Notes under the pieces: generated by a model | The model's input: the letters and a program-made list of their open reading frames with translations, nothing else | Told to the model about the DNA's origin: nothing | Databases searched by the model: none | Source: DATLXU01 sp035575515 | GTDB lineage: Bacteria; Acidobacteriota; Blastocatellia; UBA7656 | Length of the DNA: 42,125 nucleotides | Reading direction: 5' to 3' | Assembly (NCBI GenBank): GCA_035575515.1 | Contig: DATLXU010000110.1 | Coordinates: 1-42,125 of the forward strand | Translations under genes and position numbers: made by a program | Part shown: piece after piece, positions 17,801 to 25,234 of the stretch | Numbering within the stretch: the stretch's first letter is position 1 | How the letters are laid out: each line of letters begins with the position of its first letter

Positions 17801-18104
17801 GCAGAAGCGAATCGAAAGCGCAGAAATACCTTGCGATTTCGTTTATAAAGTGAACGAGGGTCGTCCGAACATAGCTGATCTCGTTAAGAGCCGACAGGTT
17901 GATTTAATCATCAACACGCCGCTGGGCCGAACATCATTTTACGATGAGCGAGCGATTCGCCGCGCAGCAATGCAGTACTCAGTTCCCTGCATAACAACGA
18001 TGACGGGCGCGACGGCGACAGTTGCAGCTATTCGCGCATTGAAAGAAGAACAGCTCGAAGTGCGCTCGCTTCAGGATTATCACGCAAGCGCGGCGAGCAA
18101 ATAG
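14892..18104 (+). CDS. carB: Carbamoyl-phosphate synthase large subunit
   Basis: 1070 residues, the full family length. It has two homologous ATP-grasp halves: residues about 1-400 (L-I-V-G-S-G-P-I-V-I-G-Q-A-C-E-F-D-Y-S-G) and about 550-935 (I-L-G-S-G-P-N-R-I-G-Q-G-I-E-F-D-Y). An oligomerisation domain lies between them, and the C-terminal MGS-like domain ends in the P-L-G-R region. With ammonia supplied by CarA it makes carbamoyl phosphate for pyrimidine and arginine synthesis. carA is not in the window. The C-terminal domain is where effectors bind in other species. The start at 14892 lies seven bases after the zinc-ribbon gene's stop. Confidence 0.97.
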   Translation: MPKRTDLKKILIVGSGPIVIGQACEFDYSGTQACKALRSEGFEIVLINSNPATIMTDPELADRTYIEPLTPDTVRAVIKRERPDALLPTVGGQTALNIAVALAEDGTLEKYGVELIGAKLDAIKVAEDRKLFKSAMEEIGLKMPRSGIVSSMDEARELIKTVGFPAIIRPSFTLGGTGGGIAYNSEEYEETIARALAASPVHTTLVEQSIIGWKEYELEVMRDLADNVVIICSIENFDPMGVHTGDSITVAPAQTLTDREYQMMRDAAIQIIRKVGVETGGSNIQFALNPKNGELMVIEMNPRVSRSSALASKATGFPIAKIAAKLAVGYTLDEIPNDITRKTPASFEPTIDYCVVKIPKWAFEKFPASDPTLGTQMKSVGEAMAIGRTFKEAFQKGLRSLEVRGRWSVPDDLDEVELKRRLVVPSAERVYFVMHALALGYSTEHLHELTKIDPWFLDNLREIAERERELKRERLETISRDELRRAKQMGFSDQRLAQVLETTDSEVRRARIAAGIRPVFKRVDTCGAEFESFTPYLYSTYEDEDEAATTDRKKVMILGSGPNRIGQGIEFDYCCCHAAFALKEEGYESIMVNCNPETVSTDYDTSDRLYFEPITFEDVMEIVEHEKPDGVIVQFGGQTPLNLAMRLLAAGVPIIGTSPESIDLAEDRKRFGKLLADLNIPQPPNGTATSLEEARGVASEIGYPVLVRPSYVLGGRAMQIVYDEASLDNYMTHAVAASPEHPVLIDSFLENATEIDVDALADGYDTVIAGIQQHIEEAGIHSGDSSCVLPPYEIKDEHLDAMRRYTRELALALKVVGLMNIQFAISNDTVYVLEVNPRASRTVPFVSKATGVPLAKIAAKLMIGKKLAEFNLPDELAVDRFYIKTPVFPFVKFPGVDPILGPEMRSTGEVMGVAEGFGGAFLKAQQGAGTKLPSEGTIFISVNDQDKREVVELARQLHNLGFRLVATRGTQKRIESAEIPCDFVYKVNEGRPNIADLVKSRQVDLIINTPLGRTSFYDERAIRRAAMQYSVPCITTMTGATATVAAIRALKEEQLEVRSLQDYHASAASK

Positions 18105-18166
18105 CCGGAATTAATAAATCCAGTCTCCAAACGGCGTTCGTAAGCACGGGCGAAAGGAGAATGGAT

Positions 18167-18490
18167 ATGCCAATCTTTGTAACGCTAATCAAAAACACTG
18201 CGCAGGGCGCAAAGGAAATCAAGAACTTCGGCGACGCCGTCGAAGAGGCTCACGGCTGGATTACCCAAGACGGCGGGCGCGTCATCGCAGCCTACGCGCT
18301 ACAGGGCAATTACGATTTTCTCTGGATAACAGAGTTTCCCGACCAGACAGCAATAACCAAATCGCTGCTGTCAGCGGCAACCAGAGGACTCGTAGCAACT
18401 GAAACGATGGCCGCCATCCCGATTGATCAGTTCGTCGCGCTGCTCAAGTCTGATGCGATGACCGAACGCTTCGGCCAGATCAAATCATAA
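18167..18490 (+). CDS. GYD-domain protein
   Basis: 107 residues from ATG 18167, seven bases after AAGGAG. An ATG two codons earlier is possible but too close to that site. The sequence matches the small GYD family (PF08734 type): M-P-I-F-V-T-L-I, a helix with G-A-K-E-I-K-N, G-G-R-V-I-A-A-Y-A-L-Q-G-N-Y-D-F-L-W-I and a C-terminal helix. It folds as a ferredoxin-like alpha/beta barrel. The reaction is unknown. It follows carB by 62 bases, with no clear functional link. Confidence 0.8.
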   Translation: MPIFVTLIKNTAQGAKEIKNFGDAVEEAHGWITQDGGRVIAAYALQGNYDFLWITEFPDQTAITKSLLSAATRGLVATETMAAIPIDQFVALLKSDAMTERFGQIKS

Positions 18491-18570
18491 CGGCTCTCAC
18501 GCCGGCCCGATTTTAAGCATCAGGGTTGCGCCCTTGCTCATTGCGTCAGCGTGATGCAAAACTAGCCTCC

Positions 18571-19020
18571 ATGCGCGCAGTCGTTCAGCGAGTCACGGAA
18601 GCCGCCGTCAAGGTCGAAGGCGAAACTGTAGGCCGGATAAACGAGGGCGTGCTCGTCCTGCTCGGCGTCGCGCGCGATGATCAGCGCACGGATGCAGATT
18701 ATTTAGTTGAGAAGATAATCAACCTTCGCATCTTCAACGACCATCAGGGCAAGATGAACCTCTCGCTTGCGGACACATCGGGCGCGATGCTCGTCGTCTC
18801 GCAGTTCACGCTCTACGGCGACGCGCGCAAAGGCCGCCGTCCATCTTACATCGAGGCAGCCGAGCCTGAAAAAGCTAACAAGCTCTACCTGTACTTCGTC
18901 GAGCGAGCGCGAGCCTGCGGCCTGAAGGTCGAAACCGGAATCTTTCAGGCTATGATGAAAGTCAGCCTGACAAACGACGGGCCGGTGACTATTCTGCTCG
19001 ACAGCAGAAAGACCTTTTAG
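18571..19020 (+). CDS. dtd: D-aminoacyl-tRNA deacylase
   Basis: 149 residues from ATG 18571. Family proteins begin MRAVVQRV, as here, so the 15 upstream in-frame codons are not used. It carries the SQFTLYGDARKGRRPS block, with the Ser-Gln substrate site, and the N-D-G-P-V-T Gly-cisPro motif that discriminates D- from L-aminoacyl groups. It hydrolyses D-aminoacyl-tRNA and Gly-tRNA(Ala) in the cytosol. The ribosome site is weak. The gene converges with acpS, with only three bases between stops. Confidence 0.95.
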   Translation: MRAVVQRVTEAAVKVEGETVGRINEGVLVLLGVARDDQRTDADYLVEKIINLRIFNDHQGKMNLSLADTSGAMLVVSQFTLYGDARKGRRPSYIEAAEPEKANKLYLYFVERARACGLKVETGIFQAMMKVSLTNDGPVTILLDSRKTF

Positions 19021-19023
19021 ACT

Positions 19024-19401
19024 CTAAATCTCCAGCACGACCTGCGCCACAGCAAACTCGCGCGAATGACTTATTGAAAGGTGCGCGCGACTGGCCCCAA
19101 GCTCGCGCATTCGCGCAAGCGCGCGGCCATGCAGCGCAATGGCAGGCGCGCCGCTTTCGCCGCGAATGACTTCTATCTCCCGCCACGCTATGCCTTCAGC
19201 CCAGCCCGTGCCCAAGGCTTTCATCATCGCTTCTTTTGCGGCGAACCTCGCAGCATAGCTTTCAACTCGCGCCGCGCGCCGCTCGCAGTAATCAATCTCG
19301 GCTTCGGTGAAGACGCGGCGGCGAAAGCGGTCGCCGCGCCGCGCCAGTATTTCTTCGACGCGTTGTATTTCGACTATGTCAATTCCGATAGCAACAATCA
19401 T
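19024..19401 (-). CDS. acpS: Holo-[acyl-carrier-protein] synthase
   Basis: 125 residues, normal length. It has G-I-D-I-V-E-I (Mg-binding Asp), F-A-A-K-E-A-M-M-K-A-L-G-T-G and the closing H-L-S-I-S-H-S. It transfers 4'-phosphopantetheine from CoA to apo-ACP. It lies 15 bases downstream of rnz on the same strand, so the two are probably co-transcribed. Confidence 0.95.
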   Translation of the reverse strand: MIVAIGIDIVEIQRVEEILARRGDRFRRRVFTEAEIDYCERRAARVESYAARFAAKEAMMKALGTGWAEGIAWREIEVIRGESGAPAIALHGRALARMRELGASRAHLSISHSREFAVAQVVLEI

Positions 19402-19416
19402 CTTCGATCAGGCTGA

Positions 19417-20328
19417 TCAAACCGCTATCTCCATCAACTCTTCAGCAAGCACCGTGTCGGGGAAAAACGCGCGGGCTTCATCGAGCAATTCAGTCGGGTC
19501 GTGATAGCGCGTGCTGAAGTGCGTGATGAGCAAACGGCGCGCTCCGGCTTCGCGCGCGATGCGAGCGGCTTCGGCAGCGGTAGAATGGCCGTACTCGTGA
19601 GCCTCGCCCGCCAGGTCGTGCGTGTAGGTTGCTTCGTGAATCAGCAGGTCAACGCCGCGCGCAAGCTCGATGGCCGCTTCGCATGGTCGCGTGTCTGTGC
19701 AATAAGCAATAGCCTTACCCGGACGCGGCGGTCCCAACACATCTGACGGATGAATGATGCGGCCATCTTCCAGTTGAACGTCCTGGCCCGATTGCAAGCG
19801 CCCGTAGAGCGGGCCTTCGGGTATGCCAAGCTCGCGCGCTTTCTCAAGGTTGAAGCGGCCCGGTCGCGGGCGTTCCTCAATGCGATAGCCGAGCGCGAAG
19901 ATGCGATGATCGAGCGGACGCGCGCTCACAACATAGTTTGGCGTTTCATACACGACGGTCGTCTCGCTCATCGAACTGAATTCGCGCAGGTCGAGCGGGT
20001 AATTGATGAAAAGGATTCGCAGCTTCGCGAGCGTGTCGAGGTACTCGCGTATGCCGCGCGGCCCGATCATCACAAGCTCACGCACGCGACGATCCAGCCC
20101 CATCGTTGAAAGCAGCCCGCTCGCGCCGTTGAAGTGATCGCCGTGAAGGTGCGTTATGAAAATCGCCGCGAGCCGCGATGTGTTCAATCCCGCTCGCGCA
20201 ATCTGCATCTGCGCGCCTTCGCCGCAATCGAACAACAGCCATTCTCCTTCGCGACGAACGGCAAGCGCGCTCACATTGCGCCGCAGCGTGGGCTTGCCGG
20301 AACTTGTGCCAAGCGGTATGACGACCAT
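19417..20328 (-). CDS. rnz: Ribonuclease Z (tRNA 3'-endonuclease)
   Basis: 303 residues with a metallo-beta-lactamase fold. The zinc motif THLHGDHFNG has His60, His62, Asp64 and His65. A G-P-x-G exosite-like region, the L-I-H-E-A-T-Y block and the final L-L-I-T-H-F-S-T-R-Y motif complete the RNase Z set. It cuts tRNA precursors 3' of the discriminator base. ATG 20328. It is divergent from the DUF1573 gene across a 216-base region containing an AGTCCGA-type inverted repeat. Confidence 0.94.
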   Translation of the reverse strand: MVVIPLGTSSGKPTLRRNVSALAVRREGEWLLFDCGEGAQMQIARAGLNTSRLAAIFITHLHGDHFNGASGLLSTMGLDRRVRELVMIGPRGIREYLDTLAKLRILFINYPLDLREFSSMSETTVVYETPNYVVSARPLDHRIFALGYRIEERPRPGRFNLEKARELGIPEGPLYGRLQSGQDVQLEDGRIIHPSDVLGPPRPGKAIAYCTDTRPCEAAIELARGVDLLIHEATYTHDLAGEAHEYGHSTAAEAARIAREAGARRLLITHFSTRYHDPTELLDEARAFFPDTVLAEELMEIAV

Positions 20329-20365
20329 AGTGCTTTACAATAACATACAACAAAAAAGAGTCCTA

Positions 20366-20450
20366 AGTCCGATGTCCGTAGTCAAAATCCGATTTTCAGA
20401 GTTTTTGCGTTTTTAAGCTGTAATCAATTTTCGACTTCGGACTTCGGACT
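20366..20450. repeat. Heptad-type inverted repeat in the rnz/DUF1573 divergent region
   Basis: Arms 20366-20383 and 20433-20450 pair at 16 of 18 positions and are built of AGTCCGA/TTCGGAC heptads. The same unit forms the hairpin at 40877-40914 near rplC. It lies between divergent genes, so it is not simply a transcription terminator. Confidence 0.7.
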
Positions 20451-20544
20451 ACGAATTCGCAGTTAAATCTTTGCTGACACAGACAGTGCAATTCTGATAG
20501 ACTTTTCCGGTAATTGAGAACCTCAAGGTTTGGAGAATCTGTTT

Positions 20545-21597
20545 ATGAAACCAGATAAGATAATCGCAGCCCTTACGCTTGCACTGCTTATGGCTATCGC
20601 GGCTGTGGCGCAAAGCGGGCCTGCGCCCAAGATAGCTATTGACTCGCCGACTTATGATTTCGGCGAGATCAAAGCAGGAACGCCTCTGCGCCATGCGTTC
20701 AAGGTCAAGAACGAAGGGAAAGCCGATCTCGAGATTAAAAGCGTCGCGCCTGGCTGAGGATGCACCAGAGGCGACTATGATAAAGTCGTGCCTCCTGGTA
20801 AGGAGGGAAAGATTGAGCTAATCGTAGAACACACTGAGGGTTATAACGGCGAGATGGCAAAATCGGCCACCGTCACAACGAACGATCCAGCCAATCCAAC
20901 TTTGGTCATCACCATGCGCGCTCGAATTCTCGGCGCTCCGCCGCCAGACAAACCGACCGCGCAGCCGGTCAAGATAGTCGGGCCGTTTGCGGTCGAGCCT
21001 TCTCCGCGATGGGTCACGAGTGCCATAAGCGGTACGAGCAGCGCCGGGACGCTCTTTTTTTATAACCCTGAGACAACTCCCGTGCACATCAAAAAGGTCG
21101 AACCGGGCGGGACAGATTTCACGGCGACGCTCGTGACCTTGCAGGATGGCAAGCGATACCAGTTATCGGTTGCGACGAATCCCGCGCTCAAGCCCGGAAC
21201 GTACAAGCAGACGGTCAAAGTGGAGACCGACAGCGCCACGACTCCGAATATGCAGGTGGAGCTTGAGGCGACTGTCTTTCCGCATGTCTTCGCATCGCCA
21301 ACATCAATACTGTTTCCGACGCTTCCCGCATCGTCCGATCTGTCGGCCATCAACTGGCCCAAGGTGTATGTCAGGAAGGTGCGCGAAGGCGGGCTGAAGA
21401 TCACTTCTTTCAGCACTGACATATCGTTCCTCAAGCTCAATCTGGAAACCGAGCTTGAAGGCCAAGTCTATGCCATTCGCCTGTCGCTCGATCAGTCAAA
21501 GATAAAGCCGGGCGCATTCCAAGGCAAGATTCACATCGAGACCAACGACAAAGACGTGCCCACGATTGAGGTTCCCGTCAAAGGTCAGTTCAACTGA
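20545..21597 (+). CDS. Secreted DUF1573 protein with in-frame TGA (candidate selenoprotein)
   Basis: The frame from ATG 20545 (GGAG nine bases upstream) to TGA 21597 is continuous except for one TGA at 20755-20757, codon 71. The N-terminus is a signal peptide (hydrophobic core residues 6-20, Ala-Gln cleavage). Then comes a DUF1573 domain: Y-D-F-G-E-I-K-A-G-T, H-A-F-K-V-K-N-E-G, L-E-I-K-S-V-A-P-G, TGA, G-C-T. The TGA replaces the first Cys of the family's conserved C-G-C-T motif. Downstream, the P-P-G-K-E-G-K-I and T-N-D-P motifs continue in the same frame. Two further Ig-like repeats follow. With Sec at 71 the protein has 350 residues and a U-G-C motif, probably periplasmic. The alternative is a recent nonsense mutation of TGC/TGT. 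Confidence 0.75.
20758..20799 (+). promoter_or_regulatory. Putative bacterial SECIS hairpin after the in-frame TGA
   Basis: Starting six nucleotides after the TGA, the arms pair in three blocks: 20764-20768 with 20795-20799 (5 bp), 20769-20772 with 20790-20793 (4 bp) and 20773-20776 with 20784-20787 (4 bp). The apical loop is AUGAUAA (20777-20783). There is a one-base and a two-base bulge on the 3' side. The loop lies 20-26 nt after the TGA, within the 16-37 nt window used for bacterial SECIS. The loop G is third rather than first or second, which is atypical. Confidence 0.55.
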
Positions 21598-21720
21598 GAC
21601 ACTCAAGGAAGCGGGGTCGCCTGTTAATGCGCGGCCTCGCGCTTAATCTTCCTTAACATCTCGGCGGCACAGGCAACGCAGTAGTTATTTATTCTGGCGC
21701 GACAAACCCCGCCGGGCTTC

Positions 21721-22347
21721 TCACTTGAACAAGCCGAACAACTCGCGCACGCGCCCTGCGATGTCACCTGTTGAGTAAAGATCAGAGATAACGGCAACGC
21801 TGTCTGCTCCGGCTTCAATCACAGACTTTGCGCGTTCGAGCGTTATGCCGCCGATGGCGACGAGAGGCTTTGCGATTTGCCGCTTCACTTCGCGCAGCCC
21901 TTCAAGCCCGACAACCGGATCGGGGTTCTCTTTCGTCGTCGTGTGAAAGACAGGACCGATGGCTAAATAGTCAATTGCCTTGAAACTGGCTTCCAGAGCC
22001 TGTTTCAGGGTATGCGTCGAGAATCCAACGATGCGATTTTCGCCAAGTATAATTCTTGCCTGCTCAACGGGAAGATCATTCTGGCCGAGATGCACACCGT
22101 CAGCTTCAACTGCAACGGCGATGTCAACTCGGTCATTGATGATGATTTGAACGCCAAGCCTGCGCGCCGTCTTCATTGCTTCAAGGGCAGCCTCGTAGAA
22201 CTCGCGCGGCGAGGCAAGTTTATCGCGCAACTGAATGAGCGTCGCGCCGCCTTCGGCAAACCGCTCGACCTGCTCTGCGTGCGATAGGCCGCTCAGTCGT
22301 GTGTCTGTGATGGGGTAGATTTTAGGAAGAGAGCGGAGCATCTTCAC
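21721..22347 (-). CDS. thiE: Thiamine phosphate synthase
   Basis: 208 residues from GTG 22347, which overlaps the accC TGA. An ATG two codons in (22341) is an alternative. The TIM-barrel motifs are intact: Y-P-I-T-D, I-Q-L-R-D-K, I-I-I-N-D-R-V-D-I-A, D-G-V-H-L-G-Q-N-D-L-P, I-G-F/V-G-F-S-T-H, Y-L-A-I-G-P-V-F-H-T-T-T-K and A-I-G-G-I-T. It joins HMP-PP and thiazole phosphate. The stop-start overlap with accC implies translational coupling to fatty-acid synthesis genes, an unusual pairing. Confidence 0.94.
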   Translation of the reverse strand: MKMLRSLPKIYPITDTRLSGLSHAEQVERFAEGGATLIQLRDKLASPREFYEAALEAMKTARRLGVQIIINDRVDIAVAVEADGVHLGQNDLPVEQARIILGENRIVGFSTHTLKQALEASFKAIDYLAIGPVFHTTTKENPDPVVGLEGLREVKRQIAKPLVAIGGITLERAKSVIEAGADSVAVISDLYSTGDIAGRVRELFGLFK

Positions 22348-23735
22348 TCGCCTGCGCTTTGAGCCGTCTGCTGCGTTTTGTTCTTGTTATTCTTCCTATC
22401 CACAGCAAAGCGGTCCATAAATTTAGTCGAGAGATTCCCCGCGATGAAGTCAGGCTCAGCCAATATCTTCTGGTGAAGCGGCACGCTCGTTTCAATGCCT
22501 TCGACGATAAACGCTTCGAGCGCGCGCTGCATTCGCGCAATAGCCATCTCGCGCGTGCGGTGATGAACGATCAACTTCGCAATCAGCGAATCGTAATGCG
22601 GCGGTACGAACCAACCGGGATACGCAGCCGTGTCGACGCGCACGCCCGGCCCGCCCGGCAGGTTCATCGCCGTAATCAAGCCCGGCGACGGCGCAAAGGT
22701 CACGGGAGATTCAGCGTTGATGCGACACTCGATTGAGTGGCCGTTGAAGGCTATGTCTTCCTGAGAGAACTCAAGCCGCTCACCTGCTGCAATCAATATC
22801 TGCTCGCGCACAAGGTCTGTGTTCGTCACAAACTCAGTGACGGGATGCTCGACCTGTATGCGCGTGTTCATCTCCATGAAATAGAAATTCTTGTTCTCGT
22901 CCAACAGGAATTCCATCGTGCCCGCGCTGACGTATCCGATCTCTCGACAAGCGCGCACGGCCACTTCGCCCATCTGACGGCGAAGCTCAGGTGTGAGCGC
23001 AGGCGATGGCGATTCTTCGATCAGCTTCTGATGGCGGCGTTGAATCGAGCATTCGCGCTCGCCTAAATGCACAACGTTGCCATGGCTGTCGCCTAGAACC
23101 TGAATTTCTATGTGCCGCGCAACTTCAATATACTTTTCTATATAGACCGCAGGGTTGTTGAAAGCGACCTGCGCCTCGTGTTGAGCAGCAGGCAATGCCG
23201 TCACCAGTTCATCGCGGTTGCGAACTATACGCATTCCGCGCCCGCCGCCGCCCGCCGACGCTTTGATTATTACGGGATAACCAATCTGTTCTGCGATGTG
23301 AAGGGCCTCTTCTTCATTTTCGATGATGCCGTCGAAACCCGGCGTGATAGGTGCGCCCGCAGCTTTCATCGCCGCGCGAGCCTGAGCCTTGTCGCCCATA
23401 AGCTTGATGCTTGCAGGAGTCGGCCCGATAAATTTTATATTGCAGGCCTCGCACACTTCGGCGAAGTAAGCGTTCTCAGCAAGAAATCCGTAGCCGGGAT
23501 GAATCGCGTCGACGTTTGTGATTTCAGCCGCCGAGATGACCGCGGGAATGTTCAGATAACTCTTAGATGATGGCGCGGGACCGATGCAGATGGCCTCGTC
23601 GGCAAAGCGCACGTGCAGTGAATCGCGGTCCGCTTCCGAATGAATAGCGACGGTGCGAATGCCAAGTTCCTTGCACGCCCAGATGATTCGCGTTGCGATC
23701 TCGCCCCGATTTGCTATGAGGATTTTCTTAAACAT
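22344..23735 (-). CDS. accC: Biotin carboxylase subunit of acetyl-CoA carboxylase
   Basis: 463 residues, slightly longer than the usual 445-450 because of a polar Lys/Asn/Gln-rich tail. The ATP-grasp motifs are clear: F-K-K-I-L-I-A-N-R-G-E-I-A, the glycine-rich loop A-S-A-G-G-G-G-R-G-M-R, the E-R-E-C-S-I-Q-R-R-H-Q-K block, M-E-M-N-T-R-I-Q-V-E-H-P-V-T-E and E-C-R-I-N-A-E. It carboxylates biotin on AccB. It lies downstream of accB after an 86-base spacer that holds the covarying palindromic element. Confidence 0.96.
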   Translation of the reverse strand: MFKKILIANRGEIATRIIWACKELGIRTVAIHSEADRDSLHVRFADEAICIGPAPSSKSYLNIPAVISAAEITNVDAIHPGYGFLAENAYFAEVCEACNIKFIGPTPASIKLMGDKAQARAAMKAAGAPITPGFDGIIENEEEALHIAEQIGYPVIIKASAGGGGRGMRIVRNRDELVTALPAAQHEAQVAFNNPAVYIEKYIEVARHIEIQVLGDSHGNVVHLGERECSIQRRHQKLIEESPSPALTPELRRQMGEVAVRACREIGYVSAGTMEFLLDENKNFYFMEMNTRIQVEHPVTEFVTNTDLVREQILIAAGERLEFSQEDIAFNGHSIECRINAESPVTFAPSPGLITAMNLPGGPGVRVDTAAYPGWFVPPHYDSLIAKLIVHHRTREMAIARMQRALEAFIVEGIETSVPLHQKILAEPDFIAGNLSTKFMDRFAVDRKNNKNKTQQTAQSAGE

Positions 23736-23757
23736 AGAAGTTAAAAACTAGGAGTTG

Positions 23758-23815
23758 TTGCCTTGAAATGGGCTACCAGAGCCATTTTCAAGGCGTCAGT
23801 CTTGCAACTGGCAAC
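23758..23815. repeat. Copy 1 of a 58-nt palindromic element with covarying stem
   Basis: It lies between accB and accC. The stem is CCTTGAAATGGGCT with AGCCATTTTCAAGG around an ACCAG-type loop. Copy 2 is at 37498-37555. Where this copy has TG in the left arm and CA in the right, copy 2 has CA and TG, so pairing is kept while sequence changes. Confidence 0.8.
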
Positions 23816-23821
23816 TGGCCA

Positions 23822-24337
23822 CTATTTTTTTATTCCAAACAATGGCTGACCGTACTCGACGGGCTGGCCATTTTCGACATAAATCTTTGCTATCTCGCCG
23901 CTCACTTCGGCCTGAATCTCGTTCATAAGCTTCATTGCTTCGATGATACAGACGACCGTGTCGGGTTCGACGCGATCTCCGACGTTGACAAATGGCTCCG
24001 CTGCTGGAGAAGGCGAGCGATAGAAAGTGCCGACGATTGGAGACTTGATGATGTGCAACTGCGTTTCAGAGATTTCGCTTTCGGCGGGCGCAGCCTGCGC
24101 GGGTTCAGGCGCAGGCTGCGAATGCGCTTCACGCTGAGCAGATAAGGTTTGCGACTCGGCTGTAGCGGCAATTGGCGGCGAGATAATTACAGGAGCAACC
24201 GCAGGCGGCGCGATTTGCGGCGCGGGGTCTTTGAAGCGGGAAATGCGAACGCGCTCGCCCTGCCGCTCATATTCGAACTCTGCGAATCCTTTCTCGCTGA
24301 CAAGCTCGATCAGCTCTTTGAGTTCTTTCAAGTTCAT
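23822..24337 (-). CDS. accB: Biotin carboxyl carrier protein of acetyl-CoA carboxylase
   Basis: 171 residues. An N-terminal helix (M-N-L-K-E-L-K-E-L-I-E-L-V) is followed by a basic strand, then a Pro/Ala-rich flexible linker (about 40-95) and a biotinyl domain with the E-A-M-K-L-M-N-E motif, so Lys136 is the biotin site. A thumb-like insertion (Y-R-S-P-S-P-A-A-E-P-F) is present. The subunit carries carboxybiotin between AccC and the carboxyltransferase. It heads the accB-accC-thiE set. Confidence 0.95.
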   Translation of the reverse strand: MNLKELKELIELVSEKGFAEFEYERQGERVRISRFKDPAPQIAPPAVAPVIISPPIAATAESQTLSAQREAHSQPAPEPAQAAPAESEISETQLHIIKSPIVGTFYRSPSPAAEPFVNVGDRVEPDTVVCIIEAMKLMNEIQAEVSGEIAKIYVENGQPVEYGQPLFGIKK

Positions 24338-24350
24338 TCTTGCCCTCTCC

Positions 24351-24432
24351 GGTTTCTGGTTTCTGGTTTCTAGTTTCTGGCCTGTGGTATTACCCTGTAG
24401 AACCAGAAATCAGAAACTGAAAACCAGAAACC
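24351..24432. repeat. TTTCTGG heptad inverted repeat upstream of accB
   Basis: Left arm 24351-24380 holds four tandem TTTCTGG/TTTCTAG units. Right arm 24401-24432 holds the complementary CCAGAAA units. It lies in the rplQ/accB spacer. Confidence 0.8.
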
Positions 24433-24565
24433 GACAACGCATTACACGCGAAAGCCTCAACCGGTGCTGCGGCTGAGGCTTCGCAACTTTTATCGAAGGC
24501 AAATGACTATTCGCCCGCTTCTTTCTTCTGCGGCGCGCCTTCGGCTTCGCCTCTGCTTCATCAGT

Positions 24566-25117
24566 TTATTTCTTTGAAGATTTGGCTGAGGCCTTCTCTT
24601 CTTTCTTGCCACGACCGAAGAAGCGGCGTTTCTTCTTCTCTTCCTTCGGCTCTTCTTCGTGCGCTTCTTTGGCTTCGCTGCCGATCAGTTCAATCAAAGC
24701 GATCTCCGCGCCGTCGCCTTTGCGCGCACCGAGCTTCAGGATTCGCGTGTAGCCGCCCTGACGGTCGGCAAAGCGCGAAGCAATCTCGTCAAATAATTTA
24801 TCAAGCGCCGCAACGCCCGCCGTGCGCGGGGCCTGCGGTCGTTTGTAGCCGCCGTCCGGGATGCGGTTCGCGTTGCCGCTGAAAAAGTAAGCGGCAGCCT
24901 GACGGCGAAGGTGAAGCGCCCGTTCGGGAGCATCGGCATTCAACGCGCGCTTGCCAAGCGTAATGGCCCGCTCGGCAAACGGGCGAAGCTCTTTCGCTTT
25001 CGGCAGCGTCGTGATTATCCGTTCGTGCACGATGAGCGAAGTGCAAAGATTGCGCAGCAACGCGAGGCGATGCTCGCTCGTGCGCCCAAGTTTTCTATGT
25101 GCCACTCTGTGTCGCAT
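24566..25117 (-). CDS. rplQ: 50S ribosomal protein L17 with charged C-terminal extension
   Basis: 183 residues against the usual 115-130. The core starts MRHRVAHRKLGRTSEHRLALLRNLCTSL and ends near L-G-A-R-K-G-D-G-A-E-I-A-L-I-E-L. About 45 extra residues are E/K-rich (E-E-E-P-K-E-E-K-K-K-R-R-F-F-G-R-G-K-K). Just past the TAA, a similar acidic/basic coding-like stretch continues, ending in another frame with A-E-G-A-P-Q-K-K-E-A-G-E and TAG near 24510. The extension may once have been longer. L17 sits at the tunnel exit, so the tail is probably exposed. Confidence 0.95.
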   Translation of the reverse strand: MRHRVAHRKLGRTSEHRLALLRNLCTSLIVHERIITTLPKAKELRPFAERAITLGKRALNADAPERALHLRRQAAAYFFSGNANRIPDGGYKRPQAPRTAGVAALDKLFDEIASRFADRQGGYTRILKLGARKGDGAEIALIELIGSEAKEAHEEEPKEEKKKRRFFGRGKKEEKASAKSSKK

Positions 25118-25133
25118 ATCGAATCTCTATAAA

Positions 25134-25230
25134 GTTTCTGATTTTTAGTTTTTAGTTTCTGGTTTCTAGCCCTGCTCTGATACAGCCCCTAGTAACTAGT
25201 AACTAAAACCAGAAACCAGAAACCAGAAAC
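25134..25230. repeat. TTTCTGG heptad inverted repeat between rpoA and rplQ
   Basis: Arms are about 25134-25169 and 25191-25230. Units are TTTCTGG/TTTCTAG and TTTTTAG on the left and CCAGAAA on the right. It has the same unit family as 24351-24432 but a different loop. Confidence 0.8.
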
Positions 25231-25234
25231 TCTA

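Noticed and set aside
20366..20450. Transcription terminator between rnz and the DUF1573 gene
   Set aside because: The two genes are divergent, so no transcript ends there. The hairpin belongs to the heptad-repeat class instead.
14331..21597. Genome-wide reassignment of TGA (to Trp or Gly)
   Set aside because: Many clear genes here, such as prs, accC, the phosphoribosyltransferase and the DASS transporter, end in TGA at the expected family length, and Trp is encoded by TGG.
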